Origin: Onchidella celtica
Lineage: Eukaryota > Mollusca > Gastropoda > Systellommatophora > Onchidiidae
Length of the DNA: 64,000 nt
Reading direction: 5' to 3'
NCBI GenBank assembly: GCA_963931925.1
Contig: OZ007570.1
Span: 50,522,349-50,586,348, forward strand
Part shown: piece after piece, positions 1-14,284 of the stretch
Numbering within the stretch: the first letter of the stretch is position 1
Layout: the number at the start of each line of letters is the position of its first letter
Notes under the pieces: generated by a model
Told to the model about the DNA's origin: nothing
Seen by the model: only the letters and a program-made list of their open reading frames with translations
Databases searched by the model: none
Translations under genes and position numbers: made by a program

Positions 1-542
1 ACTTCACTTAGTGCCCTGCAAGCTTTGGTTATCCCCAAGTTGCTCATTTTGTCCTATGTATTTGGGGTAGACTAAAAATAGTTTAATGTGAGGCATAATC
101 TAATCACTCTGGTCATTGCACAAGATAACAGCTTTGGTTCTCTGAAGTCCAGATTAATGAGGACATGTACTTTATTTTTTGGAACCAGGGGGGCTGGGGG
201 GGGATGGAAAAGGGACTGCTGCGAAAAAGAATGAGAGACATAGAAAGCAGAGACATAGAAAGCAGATAGGTGATAGTAAATAGATTGATAAAATGTCCAT
301 TCTGGTGTATGATCCACCCAATAAGATAGGTTCAAACTAAACTTAGTAAAAAGCCAACAGTAAAATCTGTACTGCTTTATGGTAAGGAACAACAACGTTT
401 TTCCGTTTCATCATGAAATTTTAAACCTATTATTTTGTCTTTGCTCTGCAATCTCCCTTTGTTCACTTGGGATTTTTAGTGCAAACTTCCCCCCCCCCCC
501 CCCCCCCATGAGACAATGGGTAAGAAATACAAATTTACCTAC
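1..542. other. Intron of the EF-hand gene; no exon recognised
   Basis: AT-rich non-coding DNA with a long poly-C run at about 490-508. No further exon of the EF-hand gene could be recognised here. Confidence 0.4.
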
Positions 543-750
543 CTCAGTTTTGCAACGTTTCTGCTGTTGCAATTGGTCCTTTGCTTTGGACCTTCGAGGT
601 GACAGAGCACTTTTAATAGCCCTGGGATCAGACTTGGGAAGACCATTGGGTGATAAATTGACAGCCGAGTAGAATTTCTTGATAGGAATGGAGCCATTGT
701 TGTCTGGGTCAAATCTGAAGATTTTAGAGACATTACCAATTACTTCCTTT
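543..750 (-). CDS. Exon 8 of the EF-hand gene (best EF-hand loop)
   Basis: 208 nt. The donor is ACTGAG|GTAGGT. The acceptor was chosen at GTAAG|AAAGG because the nearer AG, five bases upstream, breaks the phase. It encodes KIFRFDPDNNGSIPIKKF, the only loop with nearly all calcium ligands (Lys at 12), then a basic Ser/Pro- and Gln-rich linker. A run of about 19 C lies in the next intron, some 35 bases past the donor. Confidence 0.65.
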
Positions 751-3700
751 CTTACTTCAGAGTAAAAATGTGGCAAAAGGAAAAGGTTGTATAATACTGC
801 AAAGCCTCATATAACAGAAATGAAACAATTCCCTTTTCTGTGAGTTTTATTGTATCATTTCTGTAGTAAAAGTGAGGCTTCATCTTAAACACCATGTCCA
901 TCTTATAGAATATTCTGTGTTAATACCTATCTATAAATTGCAACAGTGGTCATCACATATTTCCAACTGGACAAATAACATATTTGTATTCATATTATTT
1001 CTTAGGGTAGGCTTTGCAAAATACAACCTTTCTTTTTGCCATGTTTTGACTTTGCTTCAAGCCTTGCTGCAATCTCATAGATTTTCTGGGTCCTTTTTAT
1101 AATATTTTGTCTCCTTTGTGAACAAGCATGCTCTTAACTAAACTTATTTGCACCATATAGCCAAAATAATTAAAACAAGCAGCTTGTTGCCAAGTTGAAG
1201 CCAATTGCAGAAAAAGTTACAGCGGCCATTTGGTGAAGGAAGGGATGTTGTGGCCAATAACTAACCCGAATCCAAATCCTCTGATAGGTAAAAAAATATC
1301 TCATTTTGGTCATAATATCACTTTATTATGATATTCAAATTAACTCAGACATACAACAAACTTTTGATGAATCATTGCAATTCCTCAGAATGATATTGAG
1401 GCTTCAGGACAAGAGGTGATTATCTCAATTTTCACAAAGAAGGAGATGATCACCACTTGCACTGAAACGACAATGCAACTTACTTCAGCCATATATGATG
1501 AAACTCCTGATCAGTAAGCCGCAATCCAACCAGGGCTAGAGCATCTCTTAGCTGAGGCATAATGACACGCCCTTGCGCTGTAAAGCATGATGCAGGTAGC
1601 AAATCTCTTATGTTTGCCTCACTGAAAATACAGAATTTTTATTGAAATAACGTGTCTATACTCTTATTACTTGCTGGCATACAATACACTTTCCATATGT
1701 TTGGTTTCAGATGACATGACAGAATTATGAGTCAAACCTCATCCATTCTCTTCAAGAAAATTATGATAGGTAAGCTTTTCATGATAATTTTATCAAGGCG
1801 CATATTTCCTCAAACAAATTTTACAATTCAGCTACACAATAACTTCTTTGGATAAAAAAAATAATTTCCAGCTTAAAATTTAAGTTGAAGGTGATTTCAA
1901 AGACTTGGCTATTCAAAATAAATGTTACATCAACTCAACATAACTCACAGTTATTAATTTGTTATCACAACAGTGAAATTATATATCTTATACCTGTTGG
2001 AGATGACTGCTAATTGTAAATTCTCTAAATCACATTTCCTTTAACCATTTTTCATTATTTTAGATGTAAAAATGTTAAGTAAATCCAAACAAAAGTGTAC
2101 TCCCACTTTACTGACGAACTGTGCCTTACTCTGATCTTTATTTCTGGTATTCCACATCTTATTTCACCCTGCTTACTACAATATTTGGAGTTTTTTTTAT
2201 CCATAGGATACTGTAAGTTCGAAGTGAGATTAAAATTTTGAAATTAACTCCTCAAAATCTGCACAGAGACGCCGCAAAAACGTACCCTTTCTGCAACTTT
2301 TTACGGAACATGACAAAAGCATGAGGAGCGCTGGTAAATGGACACCACTCTAGAAACTCTGTACTGCGTAGATTTTCTTCTAATTGTGTTTTCTTCTGCT
2401 GCTTGCGAGCCAAATCAGTGACAGCATGGATGGCGACAGCCTGAAGCAGATGAAAATCCAGATTTTACATGTAATACATTTACTGTAGCGGAACACAAAT
2501 GTTTTGTGTGTAATTATCATACGTTTATCCTTCTTGCTGCCATAGGGCTGATATAATGGCCCAACATATGTTGCAGAAGACTGCTGCATGGCCGATGTGT
2601 CGGCCCCAGCGTTTCATGCTAAAACTGCCACGAAGTCAATTTATCAGCCGACATTGTTCCTGCATAGTTTGCACTTTTAGTTTTACTATTTCTACTCGAT
2701 AATCCACTATTCTGGTAGTCCAAAGGAAAGAAGGGCATTTGGGCTTGGCAGCAAAAGGGTTTACATCTGCAACTGTTTTCTATTGCCATCAGTCTTTTTT
2801 ACTCTCACTTATCTCGTTTTCCTCATCTTCTATTTTTTCTTTGCCATACTTTCCTGCTCCTGTTTTTGCTTCTTTTGTCAGAAAAAGTGGTAAAAACTAC
2901 ATTTTTCTTTTACAATTACACAGAAATCTAGTTTATGGGCATTCCTAAAACAGCATTAAGACACTGACTTTGAAGAATTAAACGTCATGTACTTTGAAGT
3001 TTTCAAAAGGCTCTAAGCACAATATTGTCTTACGGGATTTAAAACTAGAAAAAAAGTAGAATCAACCCAACAAATTCATCAAAATAATGGAATAATGTAC
3101 TAATAGACTTATGCATACTGTTTAGCATAATTTAGCAGTGTTTATTCTGAATTACATACAGGATTGTCATGAAAGCGAACCATGAACTCATCGAAGCTGA
3201 TACTGGATCTCCAATGAAGACAAATCCTGAAAAATACAAGAATGAGAAAATTCTAAGATATTGCCTGGGTCTGCCATTTTAAATTCATCCACGATGGAAG
3301 GGGTCCCCACATCCCGATCATTTTGAACTCTTACAATTCTTTAGAAGGGTAGGGTTGGGGATGAGATTAAGTTAAGGATTAGTGATAATGATAGGGCCAG
3401 TGATAGGTTTAGAGTTAGAGATAGGGTCAGGTTTAGGAAAAGATATTAAATTTAGTGTTTGGGATTGGGATAAACAAAGTGGTCAAGGCAGGGGGAACTT
3501 TTTGTTTGCACCATTTGGCATCTATTTTATGACAGTGGTAGTGTGCTGATGATTAAGTGACATCAAGGAACTGACGATTCACTTTTGCACATTGATGGTG
3601 GGCAGGGTGTTTATAACACAGAACAGAAGATGGCATCCTTGTAAAACTTGCATGAGGGCCATCTTTCAGACAACCTATACAATGCTGAAATTGAAATTAC

Positions 3701-6700
3701 AATGCCAGGGGTTTTGTTACTGCTTCCTGGCTTTGAAATGCTATAGTGTTAACACTAAAAGATAATGTTTTGTCAGCAAAGAAGTAATGACACAGTTACT
3801 GATGATGGTGTGGAACCAGAAAATTTGGTAATGGTCAAAAAGTGTGAGAATCATGAATTCAGATATCCTTGTTGGACGTGAAAATTGCTAATTGGCCAAA
3901 GCAATGAAGCCGAGGATACTATATGCTCTTGTTTATTTTTTATAAAATATTAATTCCTGTCAAATCCATACCCTTACTCTCAACCATTTTTATAATGTAA
4001 TTCTCTGAATTCTTAAAATCAATAAATCATCCCAGAAACATGTTTTGAAAGAAAATGAATGAATGACAACATGAATCCTTTATTTCTGTACTGACTATTG
4101 ACACTGCAAGTAGAAATGGTGTTGCTCTTCCCATACGAGTCTTGACTTAAACAGTTCAGGGGATAATAGATGCATATAAACAAGTACATGGTATAACCTA
4201 AAAAAAGTTGTTGTTTGAAAGCAAAGGCCACTGAACTTACGACTTCAGAAAAGATTCGAACTGATCCCTGCTGATGTGGCCAACCAGAGTTCTGAGAATC
4301 AGAAACAGGCCTTCTCTGAAAGTGGAAAATAGACAAATTAAAAATCATTACAGTAGAATAACGATGCAAACAAATATCGATAGCACTGCAATCCTTAATA
4401 TTGTGTATTTCCAAAGAAGCAAGCCAAAACAAACAACACAGAATGTATAAGGATCATATAAGATAAGATAAGAGATAGATATGACTTTATTATCATGTTT
4501 CCAGGAAATTTGTTGTCACATATTATAGTCATTAGAACATTCCCATTAAATTTGGCTAGAGGCTACTTGGGTCACATAACCAAAATACTTACTATAAGTA
4601 TTTTGCCGACAACTTGTGGCCAGTTAATAAAACAAAAACAAAAAAAAGTTATTTTGGCTACAACGCCAACGAGAAGGTTATTGTGGCCAATTAGCTAAGC
4701 CTGATCCTAACTAACCCTAGTCCTGCCGCTGAAACTTTATACGTAATTTCACTGTGCAAACAAACCCAATTTGGCAACATGGCGCAAATATTATTAGGAT
4801 CAGTCAAGTTTTGCAGAGTTACCAAATAGAAAGTATATGGGGCTGACGTGAAAACAATGATACTGACCTGGTAACAATGGAATCGCCATAGGGATCCTTG
4901 GCTCGGAACATCTGACGAACACCTTCATACCCAGTGGTAAGTTTTTCCTTCACTTGTTCAAACAGCTGAGGGACAGAAAATACCGCAGCAACATTAAGAA
5001 AATTATTACCGTCACAGTCACCAATGATTATAGAGAGAATTATATTCCCTTAATCTTTCATTGTCAACAGCAACAATTAAGCATCCTTCGCAGACATTAA
5101 AATTTTTGACCACACACACACACACACACGCTCGGTTCCCTTCCGGTAATCCCACGAACTCTTCGGAAAGCCCATACAAATCTACGATGCACTGACGTAG
5201 GAATGCCTGCAGGGCATCTTGCCAACACATACATAATTATCATGTCCGTGTTGTAGGCCTACATTTCCGAAACATTTGTATTGCTAGGCAATCCGTGGGT
5301 GTATGTCCCGTTCTTAAGAAAATAAACAAACAATAAAAAAAAACACTCTTCAGTTAGCGTATGGATCAAACTGGACAAAATCAATATGAACAAGATGGTC
5401 GGGGAAAAAAAAAAAGACTAATATAAGAGCTGTGGGATCCAATTATTATCACCAAGAAACCTCTGAAGAGATGCCCTAAACGCCCCACTGTTCCATGTCT
5501 AGTTATTTGCACAGATCGTTACTCTGCAGATTCCCGCCGCTTTCTTGTCCACATCAGTGAACAATAATGACATGTATTTCGGCCCTAAATGGGCCATTCA
5601 TTACCTGAGGCTGACCCAGAGGGTGGGGGAGGAATGGGGTGAAAGGGTAATGGAAAGGAATCGGAACTTCTCCGTTGTGCTCGTCTCAAGGGACTGAACA
5701 TTGTGGGAACGAAGAAAAATCCCTCTCGGGAAAGGTGGGGAGGAATGGAAACCTTGGGCAGGTTTAGGCTAAAGAAACTGGAATTTACTACATTTTACAC
5801 CAACAGTATCTCTTCCCCGACTAATTTAGCTGTTTATGGTAGGCAGAAATACATTGTGTATTATGAACGTCACGGAGAGTAATTAGGTCCTGATATTAAT
5901 CTACTGATGCATAATGCGACATTGTTCATGCATGCTGGAGTCTGCTTTTAGCAATGTACTTTACCGGCACCGGGCCCCCTTTTTTTTTACCCCCCCCCCC
6001 TCTCTCTCTCTCATGCTATATAAAACTGCAGGTGCCATAGCTCTTTATTATATATCCAGATGGTTGAGTGGATGGATGGGCGGACTAAAGTATGTAATGT
6101 TTGGATGGATTCAGGGATGGATCGATGGATATCTTACGAAATAGATGGACCGAAGATTATGTGGCACGGCGGATGAAACGATGACTTGATGATTCAGTGG
6201 ATGGATGGATGGATGGAAATAAGAATGGATGTATGGGTGAATGGATGGCTGAATGGATTAATGGATGGATGGGTGGATAGACGGATGGATGGAAGGATGA
6301 ATGGATGTATGGATGGGTATCTTATGAACTACATGTAAATAGACGGACCGAAGATTGTGTAGCACAGGGGATGAATAGATGAATCGATGATTCAGTGGAC
6401 GTTTAGATGGTTAGGGAGAATGACAGGGTGAACAAGTGGATAACTGGATAGGTGGATGAATGGAATGTTATACATGTAATAGTGGAGTATGAACAGATGG
6501 AGAGATCTGATGAGTAATTGGAAAGAATTACCTGATCGTCAGTCCTCCATGCTGTGGACTTGGCTACACGGACTCTCGATTTATCTGGTGGCAGCATGTG
6601 CTCTGTCAATGGACACAATATTGAAATTAGTTCATGATACAGTTTGTTTCACATCTATAGGTGACCAGGCTAATCACTGAACAGACAAAATACATGTAGT

Positions 6701-9700
6701 GGTAGTACATGTAGTAGTGGTGGTAGTAGTAGTAGTAATGGTTGTAGCAGAAGCAAGAGTAGTAGTAGTAGTAAGAGTAATTATACACGTACCAGTAGTA
6801 GTGGTTAATAGTAGCATTAGTAATAAATGCTATGGTAGTAGTAATAGTGGTAGTATATACTGTAGCAGTACTAATAGACGTATGTTGTTATAGTAGCAGT
6901 AGCAGAAGCAGTAGTGGGGGGAGGTTCTCGTGGGGTGGGGACGGGTTGCGCACGCTTTTACATTATGGCTATGTAGTATGAAGAGTTTGCTCTTCATTAC
7001 TTTTTTCTTCCTAATCCATGCAAAATTATTGTCCCGTTCATAAAGTTTGTGAAGGTCAAAGCTTCATCATGGACATACACCTTCTATTGGCTCGTATGGG
7101 GGGGGGGGGGGAGGGGGGGAGTGGGGAGCTGATATGAAGAATATGAAAAGTCAAAAATTGCCAAAATCGACCAAATATATTTTAAGGAGCTGCAATGTCG
7201 TAAAATTTCTCTTATTAACATAGATGTGCATCGCGGAGAATGGTAAACAGCTTTGGCCTATACAAAAATTTCAACGCCAAAGCTGCTCAGAAACAGCTCA
7301 AAGAATTGTACACAAAATTTGTATCCTTTCTCCTCTCCAGATCCACCCCACAGGCAGAAATGGGGTCGGAGCCTAGAGTGTTAAGTCAGAATTATTATGG
7401 GTATAATTGCAGTAAGATCAGGCGATAAATAAGATCATCTTAGCGACTTGTCAACGAGTTAATCATTTAAGTACTATTAATATGTCCACAGGCCCCGTGA
7501 GATTAGTGAAATTACGACAGCTAAGATTAGACTGTAAAGCAAACACTATCGTAGTAGAGAGCCTTGGGGAATTCTTGTGTTGTATGGGACAAAATATTAG
7601 TTCAGCTAAGCAAGTCCAATCTCCACCGTGTGTTAATGGGGTTCCAGATCAGACACGAGCAATCTTTCATATTTTAATAGTACGTGCCAGACCTGGAAAA
7701 TTGTGAGGAAAAAGAGGGCCCGATAATCTCACCGTATTTAGAGGCCTTTTTATATGTAGATGATATGCTATTCATCTGTGTGATCATGTTTAAGGAAACA
7801 TTTCTTCATTGATTTTAAGGGCGGGGGAGGGGGTAGGAGGAGGAAGAGATGATGCGGTTGTGTGTAAAATTAATCATTATCATTTTTCAAATATTTTTTA
7901 TTTTATGGCTCAATGAATGGTAAAGCTTATAATATGTAATATAAGTAGAATAGACCAGCCTATGCCCGGGCTTACAAAAGGGGTATACTTTCTTCAGCAG
8001 AGTGATTAGCATCGTTTTATTGTACACATCCTGATAATTTCGCCGGGTATTCGCCATATTACTGTTGTACGTGCATTTTTGCCTTTTCGAGAAAATGAGG
8101 GTTGAAGTCTGGTCGGCAAAAGTGTTAAAATGCATACAACATTTACGTCACAAACGTAAATTTCGAAGTTTTTTAACTGACTGGAATGACACTTGTAAAA
8201 AATTGTACATAAAGAAAGTAGGAGTGAAAGAACCACTTTCATGACAAAACCTCGAAATCGGCAAAATGTCGTAAACTACAACAAAATGGCAAATACCCAC
8301 CGATTTAATGCTGCCCCGGAAAGTGCCACCAGACTACTCCAGGGCGAGGTGACATCGGAAAAGGAACCGTGTTGTTGTTTTTTTCTATTTGTTGTTGTTT
8401 TTGTCAACAGAAGGCGGACAGAAAAAGCTGGAAATATATTAGACAATAAAGCACAGCTTGCAGCATGTCGGGCCCAACATAAAAAAAAGTGCCATCGCTG
8501 AGTATAATTACTACGAATCTTGTACTCACAATTTCATTCCTTATAATCGCAAACCACACTTTCAAAAAAATAAATTCAGGTGAAAATCTCACGTTTCTTG
8601 GTTTTATGGTTGTCTCGAAGTTCTCAGGGCAAGTTTAGTAACTCGCCATTTATACAGGTAATGTTCTCTAGTTATTAAAATTTTGACCATTGAAATAAAA
8701 GGCTCATAACACAGAACTTTAAGCCTTTACGTGCCGTTTAAAACATGTTTTAACCTTTTCCCAAGAGGGCTGCGTTTGTCCCTAAGTTGGGGCATATAGC
8801 ATAGGTGAACAAATCATTTTTTAACCCAGGCACTGTGGTACTAACTACATTTATCATAACATTAAAACCGCTTTCTCCATCTTCCACTGTTTTAAGGCCC
8901 AACTTCCATTTTTTTTTTTTTTTTGTAAGCACAACCTTCTTAATGAGGTCGGCAAGAGATTTGATTTCCAGCTCACATAGAATTCAAACATGTACGTAAA
9001 ATCAGACTTGCAAATTTCAGAATAGAAGTTTTGGATAAAGCAATTTATGTCTGTTCCCTGGAGGGTTAAAGAGATATTTCGTAAGTAACATTTACTTAAT
9101 GAAACCTCCTTTCGTGCCGTCACCGTCAAGATCAGGGGTTTCCAACCTTTTTCGCCCCGTTCGCCTTTGACAACTTTTCGAAAGTAAGTTTTTACCTCTA
9201 TCCTATTATATTCAGTAATTCGAGTATACATTTCAACCATAATAATAATTACATAGCAACCAACAAAGGGGAGATTTTAAAATGCTGTTTTTAACATTAT
9301 TAAGTTTTGAAAAAAACTGTAATAATGGCACATAACAATGTTATTTCACTCATTAATGAACAACTGATGATGAACTGATACTAACGTCCCTGACCAAGCA
9401 CAGTCAGTCTATATAAAAACAACAGATCAACCAATGGGACTCTTACTCTTGCTTCTCACCCACAACATGAGAGATTCTTGGCGCAGCTGTTGAAAGCGCG
9501 AGCCTCATACTCACAAAACTATTTCTTAACACCAAAATACATCGAAATATACAGTGGCGGACCTACACTTTTGCCAAACAAGCTTGAACTGTTATGGGGG
9601 CCCCCTCGCAACTAGCAACTGTATGGCAACATCCAAAATCCATTCATTTCCTCCTGGATTAGAGCCCCTGAAGCTTAAGCGTTATTAGTGTCATATACGT

Positions 9701-12700
9701 CATACCGAAACATACTGAAACTCGCAGATACACGGAGCTTCGGGTGGGTTGGTACAGAACATACAAAAAAAAGGTTTTGACAGATATTTGGTTCTTTTGA
9801 TTGTAATTATATATATTTTTAAAAATATTTGTAACTCTAGAATCAGCAATTTTATCCCCAAGGTTACGCCAAAATACCTGCCTTACGCTGGATTTTCATG
9901 TGTATGGAAACTGAAAAGGCAACTGAAACGTCAAAAGTTCATCAAAGTAGAAACGGCGTTCCCGAATACATGAAGACATTCTATTTCACTACTCGAGTTT
10001 TTTTGGGTTTTTTTAACCTTTCCGTAGCCGTTTCCGGTTCCGTACACATGAAAACCCGGCTTTAGGCTGGGAATCCCTGGTCTAGACTTGAATTACTTCA
10101 GGGCGTTAGACGTGGATATATATATAAATAGACAATGTCTGATGGGCTTCGTGTCTTGACAGCTGAGACTACAAAGACCTTTGTGGAACTGAAGGAAATG
10201 GATAAAATGGGGGCGCAGGCACGCGAGCCAGACATTAGCGACATGAGATTTGATGAATTATCAGTTTCTGAATATCCGAGATGCTTAGTTTTATAACATG
10301 TGTTTAATCAATAAGCCTAAAAGGTTTATCGAAAATATTTAGCTTTGACTCTTAAATCAATACGAATTGAAATAGTTATTGTTATTATTATAATCGCCAC
10401 CTTCTTCACCATCATTAAAAGTATATTATTGTTATTATCATCAACAGTAGATTATTATTATTGTTGCTGTTACATTAATATTAATACTATTATCACCATC
10501 ATCGTTATTACATGTATTACTATTGTTGCTGTTACATTAATATTAATACTATTATCACCATCATCGTTATTACATGTATTACTATTGTTGCTGTTACATT
10601 AATATTAATACTATTATCACCATCATCGTTATTACATGTATTACTATTGTTGCTGTTACATTAATATTAATACTATTATCACCATCATCGTTATTACATG
10701 TATTACTATTGTTGCTGTTACATTAATATTAATACTATTATCACCATCATCGTTATTACATGTATTACTATTGTTGCTGTTACATTAATATTAATACTAT
10801 TATCACCATCATCGTTATTACATGTATTACTATTGTTGCTGTTACATTAATATTAATACTATTATCACCATCATCGTTATTACATGTATTACTATTGTTG
10901 CTGTTGTTACTGCTCTGGTATGTATTTCTATTGTTATTTTATTACTTGGTTGACATTCTTGGTCCTGTTAGCCCTGGAAATCAGGTTCAAACTGATCATT
11001 TTGGTTTTTAGAGAAGACCCCCTCCCCCACACATACATCCCTTCGTCGTCCTGGAGTTGTCTTCGCACGCCCCCCCCCCCCCCACCCATTCAATTGCAGG
11101 TGAAATATGATCATATTATGTAACGTGAACTTGTTTTGTTGCTGTAGAAGTAAACGCAACAATTCATCAAGCTTTGTAACAAAAATTGCAGGTAATATAG
11201 CCTAATTATTAATCTTCATAAATAATAGAAATAACTTCTTCACATCAATCTAACACAATGGATCTATAGAGGGTGAACATGTAAGCACCTATAAGATCGT
11301 CACTAAATGACCAAAAATTTATGAAACTTTGGGTACAGCCTCAAATTTTGACGATAAATTACGCAGGCACCTCCGTTTTGGACAAAATTGGGATGTACAT
11401 GTGTTTATTTACGATTGTTTTGAGCCGCTAAAGAAGAGGCGCATTTTCGTCGAGTAGAATCGACAAGTATAATGATCGGAAATTTCGTTCTTTGCCCCTC
11501 TTTACACACTGCTGGCCAAACGTCAACTTGGCAGTATCTGGCTTCGAGCTTCGATAGAGATTGGACGTGCTTTTGTGCTGCTAACCAAGCAAGAACTCGC
11601 AGATAAGTACACATATCCTGTTTCGCTTCGATTGTATACAATTCCTGTTGAAATCTTTTATTGTTCCATTGTTTTCTCTGTTCCATTTTTTTTTTCTGTT
11701 TTTTTTTTCTTGACAAAGGCGAAAGCCGAAACTTGGACCATTTTCTGTCTTCTCTTTAGTTTGCTTTGTATCGTTTGGGTATTACTTCTCACGCGGGCTT
11801 CGCTACAAACAACTTTTTCTTTTTGCCCAATTTTGACTTTGCAATATCTGTGTATTGTGGGAGGAATTATGGTTGAACACTAACCTATTTTGGTTTTTAT
11901 ATCGAATCCAAGCACCGTTATTTCTGTGACCTAGATCTAAAAATACGGATGGCCCCGATACAAGGAAGTGGCCAGATCTACCTTGTTCGGGTCCGCCAGT
12001 ATTACCAATGCTGAACTGAAGAAAAGTCAAACAATAACAATTAACAGTCACATCAGTATTAAATTTGTACTTCGCTGTCCATTACTTCCGACATCCTAAA
12101 CCAAAACCAGATTTGTTTTTCATAAAAACATAAAAACCAACCACAGATAAAAGAAACAAACCAAAAAACAAACAAAAAATTGGAGACAACAACGCCAGAC
12201 GCATTAGAGTCGTCTTGCTAATGGATATAAGGATACAATTTCACATACTGTTTGAAAAATGGAGTGTTGAGAAATACAGCACTTTAATGGGTTTTGTTTC
12301 GTTAATCTCTGTCAATGTTCGTTCTTTTTCTGTCAGCCATGTTACTTAACCAAAGTCCGAAGGCTCGAAGAGGGTTCATCACCTGCCGAGCAACCACTTG
12401 ATTTGCTGTTCTTCCATCTCAAATATGTTAAAAAATTCGGGTTTATACAGCAATTTTGCAAATAGTTATTCTGGCCCGGCAAACCAATCAGTAGCAAACA
12501 GCATGCCTGTTATTGAAATTAGACGAGATGAGGAAGCTTCTGATGCAGGTCCGTCCTAATATCATTATGGGCCCCCGGACAGATTCTTTTGTAATGCGCG
12601 GGATTTTCTTCCTCGTTAAAAAAACCAGTGTAAATTTGTATGCATGGAGCCCTCTAATCCCTTGGGGGCCCCTAGCAACTGCCCAGTGTGCCCATGCGTT

Positions 12701-14253
12701 AAGACGGCTCTGTTCTGATGTTGGGCTACCGGAAACGGAATCTTATATTAAACCCCTGCCCCAAAGAAATGTTCTAATATATAGACCGACTGTACAACTG
12801 CCATCTTCGCTAAAAAAATAATGACGCATGTAGGAACTGCAGGGAATCTGATCGATGAACAATTTCTTCACCCGGGCGCAATCTATATAATTATACATGT
12901 AATAAAATAACTCGCGCGATTTTAAACAAGATCTAGCGCCGCTCCCACTACTCGGATTTACGTGGAATTTTAAAAGGGTCTTCCTTTCGCCCTACAGAAG
13001 GCTTTTTTTTTTTTTTACATTTGGAGTCTCCAAATGGTGGGGTAGTATTTTTTTGGAGTTTGCTTTGTGTCGCTGACCTCTCGCTATTAGTCATATTAAA
13101 TAAAATCGACACTTATAATAATTTTAAAGGAGTTGGAAAAAAAAAAAACGCACAGGGAGGAACTGACAAGACTGTGGCGTGGGCTAGACCTACACAACGA
13201 AAAGTACGCGGGGCAAAGACCGAAAGTGCCAACTTGCAAATTTCCGGCTATCGGTGTTTTCCGGGAATCGCTCTTTTAATGCTCTTTTCGCATTTTAACT
13301 TTTTTTCTTTTGTCGGACAAAATGTCGACAGCGCAGGGATAAATGACGGCGGAAAAAAAATTCCGGGCCTCCGGAATTTCCCGAATCGGTTTCATCCCCA
13401 AGGATAGGAGGGAGGAGGAAGGAGGAGGGAATTGCTAAATCAGGGGTATCCTACTTTATAATTGGCCCCTAATGGGAATGGGTTGTTATTTATCAGCGAC
13501 CCCTCCCGCTTACGTGAGTACTTTATCCATTGAGCCACTAGCATTTGGTCTGGTTGCGTTAGGTTAATCAAAATTAAGTTAACAACTTATTAGGGCCCCA
13601 TTTCCAGATGCGCCTCCTCTTAGCTTATCGACTGGCCTAGATTTCTAGAGAATCCTGTGCGTCCCCTTAAAAATGTGGTGCACAATAAACAGAGCCATTC
13701 ATGGACAATATCTTATACTGAAACGTAGTGAAAGACATTATATCTTCAATTAAGGATTAGGCATCTCAAACACGTTCTTCCACATTGCAAGAACTCAATA
13801 GAGAAGACGAGATGAGCCATTAGAGAAAACACATTCATTGAGAGAGAGAGAGAATAGAGAGAGACAAAGAGAGAAAGAGAGGGAAAGAGAGAAAGAGAGA
13901 GACACACACACATACACACAGACATGCACATACAGGGAGAGAGACAGGCAGACAGAGAGAGGGGGAGGAAGAAAGAGACAGTCACATACACACACGGAGA
14001 GGGAGAGACACACACACAAACAAAGGGCAGAGAGAGAAAAAGAGGGAAAGAGAAAGGGGGGAGATACACACACAGAAGGAGAAAGTGAGAGTCACACACA
14101 GAGGTAGAGAGAGCGGGATAGTCAGAAAGAGAGAGAGAGACATAATTATGCACACATACACATAGGGAGAGACAGACAAAGAGAGAAAGACGGAGGAACA
14201 GAGAGATAGCCATATACACACTCGCAGAGGGAGAGGGAGAGACAGATAGACAG

Positions 14254-14284
<31 letters not shown>

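Larger units (their letters stand above)
9133..10079. mobile_element. hAT-like non-autonomous element with 8-bp target duplication
   Basis: The left terminus CAGGGGTTTCCAACC pairs with the right terminus, whose reverse complement is CAGGGATTCCCAGCC. The flanking 8-mers are GTCAAGAT (9125-9132) and GTCTAGAC (10080-10087), 6 of 8 identical. The CAGNG terminus and 8-bp duplication fit hAT. No transposase ORF remains. A foldback MITE occupies 9887-10060 next to the right end. Confidence 0.6.

Noticed and set aside
5018-5230. Minus-strand 70-codon frame upstream of exon 3 of the EF-hand gene
   Set aside because: It crosses the CA microsatellite, and no splice borders or EF-hand pattern support it.
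10449-10904. CRISPR-like regular array
   Set aside because: The 62-bp units are contiguous without unique spacers, and the context is an animal genome.
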